Positions 1 to 6,064 of a DNA stretch of 6,064 nucleotides are shown here, one piece after another. The stretch is from Spirochaetales bacterium. GTDB taxonomy: Bacteria > Spirochaetota > Spirochaetia > DSM-27196 > SLST01. Each line of letters starts with the position of its first letter. Position 1 is the stretch's first letter. The DNA lies in the NCBI GenBank assembly GCA_007130265.1, contig SLST01000514.1, positions 1 to 6,064 on the forward strand, read 5' to 3'. The notes below the pieces were generated by a model, which had not been told where the DNA came from, did not search any database, and was given only the letters and a program-made list of their open reading frames with translations. The position numbers and the translations under genes are program-made.

Positions 1-2267
1 CAGGCGAGCTCCTGCGCCGCGTTCGTCAGGTCGCTCTCCTCGTAGCGGTAGATCTTGGAGAAGTCCACCTCCGGGAAGCTCTCCACCCGCCGCTCGTACT
101 CGGCCTTCGAGATCTCCTCGTACGGCATCTGCTGGTAGTTTGCGTCCGCGGACGGAAGGAAGGCCATCCCGCCTATCTCCTGCTGATGCTCCCATACCCA
201 GCGCATCACGTCGAGAATCTCGTCGGGCTTGTACGTGATGGTGACGCTCGGGTTGTGCTCCGTGTACGCGCGTTTGTTCTGCAGCCAGTAGTCACACTGC
301 TCGACCGCGGTGCGGTCCGAACGCAGCACCGCGCCCTCCGGCGACTCCATGGGGAAGTGCACGACCCAGGTCGTAGCGTTATCTCGGGTCTGACCGTTCT
401 CCGGGTCCATGGGGACGCCGGCGTCCTTCAACACGCGGAAGACCGGCGAGTGAGCGCTTACCCGCACGTTACGCACGTAGTACTCGGCCCACCGCGCGTG
501 GAGTCCGGAGGAGCAGTTGAGGAGCTGGCTCGAGTTCCCCGACGGCTTGACGCAGGTCGTCGCCGCGGACTGGGGAATGCCGAGCAGCTGCGCATAGTGC
601 CTGTTCGTCTCTATAACGACTTCCTTCAGGTTCCGCTGAATCTCTTCATCCTGCGCGGCGTGGCTGTCCATCTGCCCGTTCAGGTCGACGCCGAGCAGGC
701 GCTCTTCAGCGCAGTTCTCACTCCAGACGGGGCGCAGACCGGGGAAGTCGGTCGCCATGCTCTGAATCGTCCCTATGATCGTCGCGACCTCCACCTTCTC
801 GCGCAGCGTCTCGTAGGTATCCGAGCTCCGCGCGACGGCGCTCGAGAGGTTGCAGAACTGATAGGGCCGAAGGATGATCTCCCCGCAGGGATTGGTGCCG
901 AACTCGGCCACCTTACGCCGCTCCGGCTTCGAGGCGAGCGCCGCAGTGCGGTTGAAGATACCGGGCTCGCCGGCACCCGAGGCTACCATGTCCAACACGA
1001 AACGCGAGATCTGCTCCTGAGAGAGCTCACCCTGCGGCCACACGGCCGAATTGTTGGCGTTCCATCGCTGGCTGTTGTGAACCCAGAAGTCGCCATCCTT
1101 GCAGTGCCGCATCTCGGGATCGTCGTAGTCGAAGAGGCTGATCATCGCCGTTCGCCGCACGCCGCCTGAGACAGCCGCCCCGCCCACAGCGCACATGATG
1201 TCGTGCGCATCGAGCGTCGTCATGAACCCGCCCTGGCGCGCAAGAATACGGTCGCGGGCGAAACGCATCATGTGCCGCAGCGGCTCCGGCCCGCTCGCCC
1301 GTCCGCCCTTGACCTTGAGCGGTGCGCCTGCGGGACGAATCTTGCTGAGGTCGAACTCGATGTCTTCGCCGTCGAACCAGGTCTGAAGCCCCACGCGAAG
1401 CGCCTCGGCCCACCCGTCCGATGTGTCCTCAACCACCAGCCGCTCGCGCATGACGCCGCTCTGCCGCTTGATCCGCGGCAGCTGCTCCACGTACTGTCGC
1501 TCGACGCTGTACCCCACGCCGCAGCCGCTCATGGAGATGATCAGCGCCTCGACGAACGAATCAATGCTGTCCGCCGGCAGATAGGAGCAGTTGTAGATCG
1601 CCACATTGTTCCGCCGCGCCGGATCGCCGGCCATCGCGAGCAGCCGCATCGACGGCATAGCGTCCATGTTGAGGATCGCGGTGCGGATCCGTTCGTACAC
1701 CGACGCCGGAAGCCGGTCTTCGGAGAGCTCGCGAAGGTAGTCGACCGAGCGATTTACCGTCTCCAACCACGTCTCCCTCCGGCCGAGGTCGTAGTTGAAC
1801 CGCGAGTACTTGTCGTAGAACTGGAACTGCTGAATAGGCGTAGGGAAATAGGCGTCGGCCTCGGCAAACGCCTGCCGCACCTCCTGCGGCACCGCGCGCT
1901 CACGCCGCAGGCGCGCATGCTCGGCGCGGTAGAGGATGTACGCCTTCGCCGCCGCGTACTCACCGTTGGCCTGCAGCACCAGCTCCACGACATCCTGTAT
2001 GTTCTCGACCGTCGGGTTGGGGTACTGTGCGGCGACGACGTTGACGACCTGGTCGGTGATCTCCCTGGGGGTCACCGACGGGGGCTGCTGCACGTTCGCA
2101 AAGCATTTCTCGACCGCCCGCTGGATAAGGATGGGCTTGAAATCGACGACGCGCCCGTCGCGCTTGGTGATGGTCGCCGGCAGGTCGGTGCGGTGCTCGG
2201 CCCGGTGGTCGTCTCGCCGCTCGGTTTCAACGGCAACTTCCTTCAGGCGCGTGGATTGTTCGGTCAT
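1..2267 (-). CDS. nrdJ: Adenosylcobalamin-dependent (class II) ribonucleotide reductase, C-terminus cut by window edge
   Basis: This cytoplasmic enzyme reduces ribonucleotides to deoxyribonucleotides, using coenzyme B12 to make a cysteine thiyl radical. The frame is open without a stop for 755 residues from ATG at 2267. Residues about 30-118 look like an ATP-cone (TKRDGRVVDFKP near 34-45), the allosteric activity site. The catalytic barrel follows: C227 in YNCSYLP matches the first redox cysteine; N459-P-C461-G-E463 supplies the radical cysteine and catalytic Asn/Glu; C472, eleven residues on, matches the second redox cysteine; VKPSGN at 573-578 resembles the phosphate-binding loop. The CVKPSGNSSQLL to YYVRNVRV block recalls triphosphate-type B12 reductases, so NTP substrates are likelier than NDP, but this is not certain. 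The frame ends ...QELA plus TG, so a C-terminal cysteine pair probably follows just outside. An AGGAG site supports the start. Candidate NrdR boxes lie upstream. Class and cofactor type are confident by motif recognition. Confidence 0.95.
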   Translation of the reverse strand, partial: MTEQSTRLKEVAVETERRDDHRAEHRTDLPATITKRDGRVVDFKPILIQRAVEKCFANVQQPPSVTPREITDQVVNVVAAQYPNPTVENIQDVVELVLQANGEYAAAKAYILYRAEHARLRRERAVPQEVRQAFAEADAYFPTPIQQFQFYDKYSRFNYDLGRRETWLETVNRSVDYLRELSEDRLPASVYERIRTAILNMDAMPSMRLLAMAGDPARRNNVAIYNCSYLPADSIDSFVEALIISMSGCGVGYSVERQYVEQLPRIKRQSGVMRERLVVEDTSDGWAEALRVGLQTWFDGEDIEFDLSKIRPAGAPLKVKGGRASGPEPLRHMMRFARDRILARQGGFMTTLDAHDIMCAVGGAAVSGGVRRTAMISLFDYDDPEMRHCKDGDFWVHNSQRWNANNSAVWPQGELSQEQISRFVLDMVASGAGEPGIFNRTAALASKPERRKVAEFGTNPCGEIILRPYQFCNLSSAVARSSDTYETLREKVEVATIIGTIQSMATDFPGLRPVWSENCAEERLLGVDLNGQMDSHAAQDEEIQRNLKEVVIETNRHYAQLLGIPQSAATTCVKPSGNSSQLLNCSSGLHARWAEYYVRNVRVSAHSPVFRVLKDAGVPMDPENGQTRDNATTWVVHFPMESPEGAVLRSDRTAVEQCDYWLQNKRAYTEHNPSVTITYKPDEILDVMRWVWEHQQEIGGMAFLPSADANYQQMPYEEISKAEYERRVESFPEVDFSKIYRYEESDLTNAAQELA

Positions 2268-2271
2268 AATT

Positions 2272-2278
2272 CTCCTCC
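2272..2278 (-). promoter_or_regulatory. Ribosome binding site of nrdJ
   Basis: Read on the minus strand this is GGAGGAG, with its GGAGG core six bases before the ATG at 2267. It fixes the start of a gene whose reading frame has no stop within the window. Confidence 0.85.
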
Positions 2279-2293
2279 CTCGAACGGATACCG

Positions 2294-2317
2294 AGTGTAC
2301 ACCATCTGTAGTGTACA
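2294..2317. repeat. Two direct copies of AGTGTACA, 16-base period
   Basis: AGTGTACA occurs at 2294-2301 and again at 2310-2317. The first copy with the following C contains the perfect palindrome GTGTACAC (2295-2302). The repeats flank and overlap the proximal NrdR box, so part of this symmetry is simply the ACAC/GTGT ends of that box. It could also be a separate operator, but there is no direct evidence for one. Confidence 0.5.
2299..2314 (-). promoter_or_regulatory. Candidate NrdR box, proximal to nrdJ
   Basis: The plus-strand 16-mer ACACCATCTGTAGTGT agrees at 13 of 16 positions with the known NrdR box consensus acaCwAtATaTwGtgt, including perfect ACAC and GTGT ends. NrdR is the repressor of ribonucleotide reductase genes and binds pairs of such boxes. 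This one lies 31 bases upstream of the nrdJ start and inside the candidate promoter. Its partner starts exactly 32 bases away. Confidence 0.7.
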
Positions 2318-2330
2318 TGGCAAGAGGAAA

Positions 2331-2346
2331 ACACAAAATATGGGGT
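2331..2346 (-). promoter_or_regulatory. Candidate NrdR box, distal to nrdJ
   Basis: The plus-strand 16-mer ACACAAAATATGGGGT matches the NrdR box consensus at 13 of 16 positions, with its right half (GGGT in place of GTGT) being the weaker one. It is separated from the proximal box by a 16-base linker. That puts equivalent points 32 bases apart, about three helical turns, the usual arrangement for paired NrdR boxes. Its last base is also the last base of the upstream ATPase stop codon. Confidence 0.65.
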
Positions 2347-3140
2347 TAGTCGGTAAGCATGAGCTCGTCGTTCTCGAGCTCGGCGTGCCTGATCGCGTGG
2401 AACTTGTCGACGAGCTTCTCGACCGTCAGATTGCGCTTCTCCTCGCCGCTTACGTCCAGGATGATCTCTCCCCGGTCCATCATCAACAGCCGGTTGCCGT
2501 ATTTGATCGCCTGGCTCATGTTGTGCGTAATCATCATGCTCGTCAGACGGTAATCGGCGATGAACCGGGAGGTGAGATCCAGCACGATGGCCGCGTTCTT
2601 CGGATCGAGCGCGGCGGTATGCTCGTCGAGGAGGACGAGCGACGGTTCGGAGAGGACCATCATCAGGAGCGTGAGCGCCTGTCGCTGGCCCCCGGAGAGC
2701 AGGCCGACGTTGTTGTCCATCCGGTGCTCGAGCCCCATGTCGAGCTCGGTGAGTTTCTCGCGAAAGAAGGCGCGCATCTTCGCGTTCAGGCTGATGCGCA
2801 ACCCCTTCATCCCCTTGCGGTAGCAGATCATCATGTTGTCCGCGACCATCATGTTCGAGGCGGTCCCCAGAAGCGGGTCCTGGAAGATTCGCCCGATGTA
2901 CTGTGCCCGCTTGTACTCGGGGTGTTTCGTCACCTCTATGTCGTTCACGTAGATGCGCCCGGCGTTCACCGGCATGGTCCCGGAAATCAGATTGAACAGC
3001 GTCGTCTTCCCGGCGCCGTTACTGCCTATGATGGTGACGAAGTCACCTTCCCGGACCGTGAGGTCGACCTGCCTGATCGCGACGTTCTCGTTCGGCGTTC
3101 CTGGATGGAACACCTTGCTGACGTTCTCGAGCCGGATCAT
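2346..3140 (-). CDS. ABC transporter ATP-binding protein, TrpZ-like (COG1101 type)
   Basis: This 264-residue protein is the cytoplasmic ATPase that powers import through the permease encoded just upstream. It has the complete nucleotide-binding set: Walker A GSNGAGKT at 39-46, Q-loop glutamine Q87 in IFQDPLLG, signature LSGGQ at 148-152, Walker B LVLLDE at 168-173 with catalytic E173, D-loop around A177-D179, and switch histidine H205. The IFQDPLLGTASNMMVADNM stretch is typical of the ATPases paired with COG4120 permeases. The start at 3140 is chosen because MIRLENVSKVF is the normal beginning of the fold, GGAGGA lies six bases ahead, and the ATG overlaps the permease stop as ATGA. An in-frame extension to 3686 exists but is only the permease read in another frame. 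The gene is intact and closes the operon, 78 bases before nrdJ. Confidence 0.93.
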   Translation of the reverse strand: MIRLENVSKVFHPGTPNENVAIRQVDLTVREGDFVTIIGSNGAGKTTLFNLISGTMPVNAGRIYVNDIEVTKHPEYKRAQYIGRIFQDPLLGTASNMMVADNMMICYRKGMKGLRISLNAKMRAFFREKLTELDMGLEHRMDNNVGLLSGGQRQALTLLMMVLSEPSLVLLDEHTAALDPKNAAIVLDLTSRFIADYRLTSMMITHNMSQAIKYGNRLLMMDRGEIILDVSGEEKRNLTVEKLVDKFHAIRHAELENDELMLTD

Positions 3141-4075
3141 GCCCGGTCCTCCGGCAGCGGCTGGTTCGGATTGTGATCGAGGTCGAGATCGACGGTTGTC
3201 GCACGCTTCTGCTTGCGCAGCTGCGTCACGATGAGCGAGGCGATGATCAGGATCCCGGTGATGAGCTTCAGGTCGTTGGGCGTGAGGCGAATATAGTAGC
3301 CGTAGTAGCGCCCAAGATACATGATCCCGCGAAACGCGATCGAACCGAGGATCACCCGTAGCGTCAGCAGACCGATCCGGTTCGTACGCAGGATGAACTC
3401 GCCGATCATGACCGAGGCGAGCCCGGCGATGATGATCCCCTGGCCGAGGTTCACGTCTGCGAAACCCTGATACTGCGCGACGAAGGCGCCGGAGACCGCG
3501 ACGAGCCCGTTCGACAGCCCCACACCGATCAATTTCAACGCCTCCGGATTCACTCCCTGTGTGACGACCATCTGCTGATTGTTTCCCATCGCCCCGAGCG
3601 TCAGCCCGAGGTCGGTCTTGAAGAAGAGGTCGAGCAAGAGCTTGATCACGAAGGAGAAGACGAGGAAGAAGACGAGCAGGCTCCATTCGGTCGGCAGGAA
3701 GCTCAGCCAGCCGGTGAACCGGTTGAGTATCGTCACCTGCCGAAGCAGCGGCAGATTCGGGCGGTTGCCGAGGACCCGGATGTTGATCGAGTAGAGCATC
3801 GTCATGGTGAGGATGCCGGCGAGCAGATTGGGCACCTTGAGCTTGTTATGGATCGTCGCGGTCACCATGCCGGCAACGACCCCGGAGGCGAAGGCGACCA
3901 GCACCGCGATGAGGAGGTTGACTCCGTTCGAGATCAGAATCGCCATGACCGCCGCACCGAGCGGGAAGGAACCGTCGACCGTCAGATCCGGAAAGTCCAG
4001 GATCCGAAAGGTAATGAAGACACCGAGCACCATCGTGCCGTAGATCAGGCCTTCAACGAGAATACCTTCGATCAT
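3137..4075 (-). CDS. ABC transporter permease, TrpY-like (COG4120 type, BPD_transp_2 fold)
   Basis: This 312-residue inner-membrane protein forms the translocation path of the importer. It has roughly eight or nine hydrophobic segments, among them about 5-25, 38-60, 84-102, 128-152, 181-203, 213-235 and 268-288. The sequence DFPDLTVDGSFPLGAA near residues 27-42 is the hallmark of this permease family, and GNNQQMVVTQGVN and VAQYQGFADVNLGQGI are further family-like blocks. The C-terminal tail of about 25 residues is polar and probably cytoplasmic. The length is normal for the family and there is no break in the frame. Its start lies 26 bases after the binding-protein stop; the AGGGA upstream is close (three bases) and weak, so translation may be partly coupled. 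Its TGA overlaps the ATPase ATG as ATGA, so 1:1 expression is likely. The family is confident; the cargo is not known. Confidence 0.93.
   Translation of the reverse strand: MIEGILVEGLIYGTMVLGVFITFRILDFPDLTVDGSFPLGAAVMAILISNGVNLLIAVLVAFASGVVAGMVTATIHNKLKVPNLLAGILTMTMLYSINIRVLGNRPNLPLLRQVTILNRFTGWLSFLPTEWSLLVFFLVFSFVIKLLLDLFFKTDLGLTLGAMGNNQQMVVTQGVNPEALKLIGVGLSNGLVAVSGAFVAQYQGFADVNLGQGIIIAGLASVMIGEFILRTNRIGLLTLRVILGSIAFRGIMYLGRYYGYYIRLTPNDLKLITGILIIASLIVTQLRKQKRATTVDLDLDHNPNQPLPEDRA
3147..3152 (-). promoter_or_regulatory. Ribosome binding site of the ABC ATPase
   Basis: GGAGGA on the minus strand sits six bases before the ATG at 3140 and inside the end of the permease gene. It decides between the 264-residue start used here and a much longer in-frame extension reaching 3686. 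Confidence 0.8.
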
Positions 4076-4101
4076 TGGTCCCTACCCGTCGGCATCGCGT
4101 G

Positions 4102-5088
4102 TCAGCGAGTCCGCAGCTCGCCGTTCTCCACGATCTGGTCGGCCGCTTCGAGCACCGCCGCCGAAAGCGTGATGCCGAGCTGTGCGGCGACGTCGGCGTT
4201 GACGTGGAGCACGAGATCGTCGGCGTCGGTGAGGTACTGTACCGGGATATCGTTGGGATTCGCGCCCTCGAGGATATCCGCGATCAGCCGTCCGGTGGCG
4301 CGACCCATCGTGTAGTAGTCGAACCCGTACGCAGCGAGCACATCCTGTTCTTCCGCGGAACTCGGGTCGGCGGTCACGACCGGAACGCCGGCGGAGGTCG
4401 CGACGTCGATCAATGCGCTGAGCGCGGATACGACCGTGTTATCCGTGCTGACGTAGAAGACGTCGACCCGGCCGGCGATCGACTGCGCAGCCTGGCGGAC
4501 CTCCGCAGAATTGGCCACGGTCGCCTCCACGAACTCGATTCCAAGCTCGGCCGCGACCGCGCGCGCCATGTTCGCGAGCACCACGGCGTTCGCCTCTCCG
4601 GACGAGTAGACGTGCCCGATCGCGCTGATGTCGCCGAACTGGGCGAGCAGCTCGATCTGTTCGCGAACCGGCGTGAGGTCCGAAAACCCCGTGACGTTTC
4701 CGCCGCCGCCTGCGAGACTCGGGACGAGCTCGGCGCTGACCGGATCGGTGACGGCGGTAAAGACGACCGGAATCGTGTGGATCGACCCAACGAGCGCCTG
4801 CGAGGTCGGCGTGGCGATACCCACCGCGATGTCCACACGATCGGCGCGGAACTTGGCCGCGATCTGCGCGGCGGTCGTCAGGTCGCCGGCGGCGTTCTGC
4901 AGGTCGTAGACGATGTCGTCATACCCGAGCGCGGCGAGCTCGTCCTGGATACCCTGTTCCACCGCGTCGAGCGCCGGATGCGCCACGATCTTCGAGATCC
5001 CTATCCGCGTGGTCTCTTCCACGGTGCCGGTCGCGTAACCGGCGGCGGCGACTCCAATAATGAGCGCCGCTAGCAGCAGTCGTTTCAT
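4102..5088 (-). CDS. ABC transporter periplasmic substrate-binding protein, TrpX-like (COG2984, ABC_sub_bind)
   Basis: This 328-residue protein captures the solute in the periplasm for the downstream permease and ATPase. A signal peptide is clear: basic MKR, hydrophobic residues 4-16, and likely cleavage near GYA (17-19) or ATG (19-21). No cysteine follows, so it is not a lipoprotein. The mature protein begins with IGISKIVAHPALDAVEQG (about 29-46), the typical opening strand and helix of the COG2984 family. Later blocks such as VFTAVTDPVSAELV, VTGFSDLTPVREQIELL and YGFDYYTMGRATGRLIADIL also match this family's pattern. Members include streptococcal tryptophan-binding proteins, but many are uncharacterised and the ligand here is unknown. 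The start at 5088 is chosen over an in-frame ATG at 5253 because AGGAGG lies six bases ahead and the signal peptide begins there. It is the first gene of the operon. Confidence 0.93.
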   Translation of the reverse strand: MKRLLLAALIIGVAAAGYATGTVEETTRIGISKIVAHPALDAVEQGIQDELAALGYDDIVYDLQNAAGDLTTAAQIAAKFRADRVDIAVGIATPTSQALVGSIHTIPVVFTAVTDPVSAELVPSLAGGGGNVTGFSDLTPVREQIELLAQFGDISAIGHVYSSGEANAVVLANMARAVAAELGIEFVEATVANSAEVRQAAQSIAGRVDVFYVSTDNTVVSALSALIDVATSAGVPVVTADPSSAEEQDVLAAYGFDYYTMGRATGRLIADILEGANPNDIPVQYLTDADDLVLHVNADVAAQLGITLSAAVLEAADQIVENGELRTR

Positions 5089-5094
5089 AGCGTT

Positions 5095-5100
5095 CCTCCT
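5095..5100 (-). promoter_or_regulatory. Ribosome binding site of the substrate-binding protein
   Basis: A perfect AGGAGG on the minus strand lies six bases before the ATG at 5088. It settles the start against a 55-residue in-frame extension whose added sequence is not signal-like and would run through the divergent promoter region. Confidence 0.88.
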
Positions 5101-5129
5101 GATCAGGCCTTCCACGGTACCCAAGCGGA

Positions 5130-5140
5130 CGATATAAGTA
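5130..5140 (-). promoter_or_regulatory. Possible -10 region for the ABC operon
   Basis: The only AT-rich patch upstream of the binding-protein gene reads TACTTATATCG-like on the minus strand, containing TTATAT and TATATC, about 45 bases before the ATG. I see no convincing -35 hexamer 16-18 bases upstream, so this is a location for the promoter rather than a firm call. Confidence 0.25.
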
Positions 5141-5211
5141 AAGGGGGAATGGAAGAATGTGCATGTGTCGTGTATGAATATCCGTTTCGATCCGCTATGC
5201 CGTCGCTTCCC

Positions 5212-5240
5212 TTGCACACCTGCCCCGTCGTCGGTATAAG
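5212..5240 (+). promoter_or_regulatory. Candidate promoter of the NCS2 permease
   Basis: TTGCAC (5212-5217) and TATAAG (5235-5240, five of six of the -10 consensus) are separated by exactly 17 bases. Transcription would begin near 5247, leaving a leader of about 24 bases before the GTG start. That is too short to hold a purine riboswitch. The -35 hexamer matches only at TTG. Confidence 0.5.
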
Positions 5241-5258
5241 TAGTCATCCTCATCTCTC

Positions 5259-5264
5259 AAGGAG
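5259..5264 (+). promoter_or_regulatory. Ribosome binding site of the NCS2 permease
   Basis: AAGGAG lies six bases before GTG at 5271. It supports a GTG start, which precedes the first in-frame ATG (5352) by 27 codons that encode the normal N-terminal lead-in of this family. Confidence 0.82.
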
Positions 5265-5270
5265 TCTCCC

Positions 5271-6064
5271 GTGGAGAATCTGTTCAAACTCTCACAGAAG
5301 GGGACCACGGTGCAGGTCGAAATCAGGGCGGGCATCGCGACCTTCCTGACGATGGCCTACATCATCGTGGTCAACCCGGGCATCCTCAGCGCGACCGGTA
5401 TGCCGTTCGCGGCGGTGCTCTTCGCGACCGTCCTGGTGTCGGCGCTCAGCTCCGTGCTGATGGGTGTGATGGCGAACCTGCCCTTTGCGCTCGCCCCCGG
5501 AATGGGCATCAACGCCTTCTTCACCTTCGGTCTCGTACTCGGCATGGGCATTCCGTGGCCCACGGCGCTCGGCGCCGTCTTCATCTCGGGCATCATCTTC
5601 ATTCTGCTGTCGCTGTTCAAGATCCGCGACGCGATCGTCCGCGCGATCCCGCCCTGCCTCCGTTACGGCGTTGCCGCGGGCATCGGGCTCTTCCTCGCGC
5701 TGATCGGGTTCACGAGCGTCGGCTTCATCGTCGGGTACGAGGCGACGGTCGTCACCTTTGGCGGGCTCAACACGCAGACGATCCTCTTTCTCGTCGGTCT
5801 CACGCTGACGAGCATTCTCGTGATCCGCAAGGTCAAGGGCGCGCTCATCTACGGCATCATCGGCACGGCGATCATCGCGCTCATCGTGAGCCTCATCACC
5901 GAGGCGGCCGGAGGAGAGCCCTTCGTGACGGTCCCGACCCGCGTCTTCGAGATGCCGCAGCTCGACGTCTTCTTCCGGCTCGACATCCTTGGCGCGCTCA
6001 GCCTGGGGATGATCCTGCCCATCTTCGCGCTCCTGTTCACCGACATGTTCGACTCCATCTCCAC
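5271..6064 (+). CDS. NCS2/AzgA-type purine (guanine/hypoxanthine/adenine) permease, N-terminal 264 residues
   Basis: This is an inner-membrane transporter, probably importing a purine base by proton symport as known for the AzgA branch (COG2252). The frame from GTG at 5271 is open to the edge. Its opening, roughly residues 17-38 (EIRAGIATFLTMAYIIVVNP...), is the classic AzgA N-terminus. ALAPGMGINAFF at 73-84 is the conserved block of transmembrane segment 3, and FTDMFDSIS at 256-264 is the start of the family motif usually written FxDxFDTxGT, here with S for T. Many hydrophobic segments lie between them. Family members have about 430-450 residues, so some 170 are missing beyond the window. 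It is divergent from the ABC operon, sharing a 182-base intergenic region. The exact purine cannot be assigned from this part. Confidence 0.92.
   Translation, partial: MENLFKLSQKGTTVQVEIRAGIATFLTMAYIIVVNPGILSATGMPFAAVLFATVLVSALSSVLMGVMANLPFALAPGMGINAFFTFGLVLGMGIPWPTALGAVFISGIIFILLSLFKIRDAIVRAIPPCLRYGVAAGIGLFLALIGFTSVGFIVGYEATVVTFGGLNTQTILFLVGLTLTSILVIRKVKGALIYGIIGTAIIALIVSLITEAAGGEPFVTVPTRVFEMPQLDVFFRLDILGALSLGMILPIFALLFTDMFDSIS

Larger units (their letters stand above)
2294..2323 (-). promoter_or_regulatory. Candidate sigma-70-type promoter of nrdJ
   Basis: On the minus strand, TTGCCA (2323-2318, five of six bases of the -35 consensus) is followed after 18 bases by TACACT (2299-2294, four of six of the -10 consensus). 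Transcription would start near 2287, about 20 bases before the nrdJ ATG. The proximal candidate NrdR box fills the spacer between the two hexamers, which would suit repression. The assignment is by eye, and the -10 match is modest. Confidence 0.4.

Noticed and set aside
186..1169. A 327-codon plus-strand open frame
   Set aside because: It is antisense to the catalytic core of nrdJ, including its NPCGE and KPSGN motifs, has no recognisable domain, and shows no ribosome binding site.
2268..2345. A cobalamin riboswitch before the B12-dependent reductase
   Set aside because: The gap is only 78 bases, far shorter than a cobalamin aptamer, and no B12-box-like sequence is visible. The NrdR boxes explain the region better.
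1203..3176. A 657-codon open frame on the plus strand, the longest stop-bounded frame in the window
   Set aside because: It runs antisense across nrdJ, the regulatory gap and the whole ABC ATPase gene. Its translation is rich in R, H, V and D without any recognisable domain, while the minus strand encodes two clear families with intact motifs. Long antisense frames are expected in GC-rich coding DNA.
3141..3686. In-frame N-terminal extension of the ABC ATPase by 182 residues
   Set aside because: The added sequence is arginine-rich, unlike any ATPase extension, and is the permease gene in another frame. The ATG at 3140 has its own ribosome binding site and the ATGA overlap.
4075..5073. A 332-codon plus-strand open frame opposite the binding-protein gene
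   Set aside because: It is an antisense shadow with R/D/V-rich low-information sequence and no domain. The minus-strand gene has a signal peptide and family blocks.
5089..5253. In-frame extension of the substrate-binding protein to an ATG at 5253
   Set aside because: It would bury the signal peptide 55 residues inside the protein and run across the divergent promoters, while a perfect AGGAGG lies before the ATG at 5088.
5089..5270. A purine riboswitch or T-box leader in the divergent region
   Set aside because: The permease leader is only about 24 bases from the predicted start site, and I see no aptamer-like paired elements or T-box motif. The ABC side leader is also short.

Overview
This window holds one incomplete gene at each edge and a complete three-gene ABC transporter operon between them. 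Base composition is GC-rich, coding density is high, and all three well-defined gene starts carry strong purine-rich ribosome binding sites, so this looks like ordinary bacterial chromosome. The solute-binding protein has a plain cleavable signal peptide without a lipobox cysteine, which suggests a bacterium with an outer membrane. The gene mix (class II ribonucleotide reductase plus a TrpXYZ-type ABC operon) and the style of the signal peptide would fit a GC-rich spirochaete. That placement is a weak inference, and nothing here proves it.

Layout. Positions 1-2267, minus strand: an adenosylcobalamin-dependent (class II) ribonucleotide reductase, nrdJ, with its last codons beyond the left edge. 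Positions 2268-2345: a 78-base gap that carries two candidate NrdR boxes 32 bp apart and a promoter-like pair of hexamers, the best regulatory signal in the window. Positions 2346-5088, minus strand: ATPase, permease and periplasmic binding protein of a TrpXYZ-like (COG1101/COG4120/COG2984) ABC importer, transcribed in the order binding protein, permease, ATPase, with a 26-base gap and then an ATGA stop/start overlap. Positions 5089-5270: a divergent intergenic region. Positions 5271-6064, plus strand: the first 264 residues of an NCS2/AzgA-type purine permease starting at GTG and running off the right edge.

How they work together. NrdJ makes deoxyribonucleotides and has an N-terminal ATP-cone for allosteric control; the candidate NrdR boxes would add transcriptional control by the dATP/ATP-sensing repressor NrdR. 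The ABC operon and the purine permease are two divergently transcribed uptake systems. The ABC family includes tryptophan importers in streptococci, but the cargo here cannot be read from sequence. I found no RNA genes, mobile elements, CRISPR arrays or clear rho-independent terminators, and no previously undescribed system. The long plus-strand open frames across 186-3176 are antisense shadows of nrdJ and the ABC genes.
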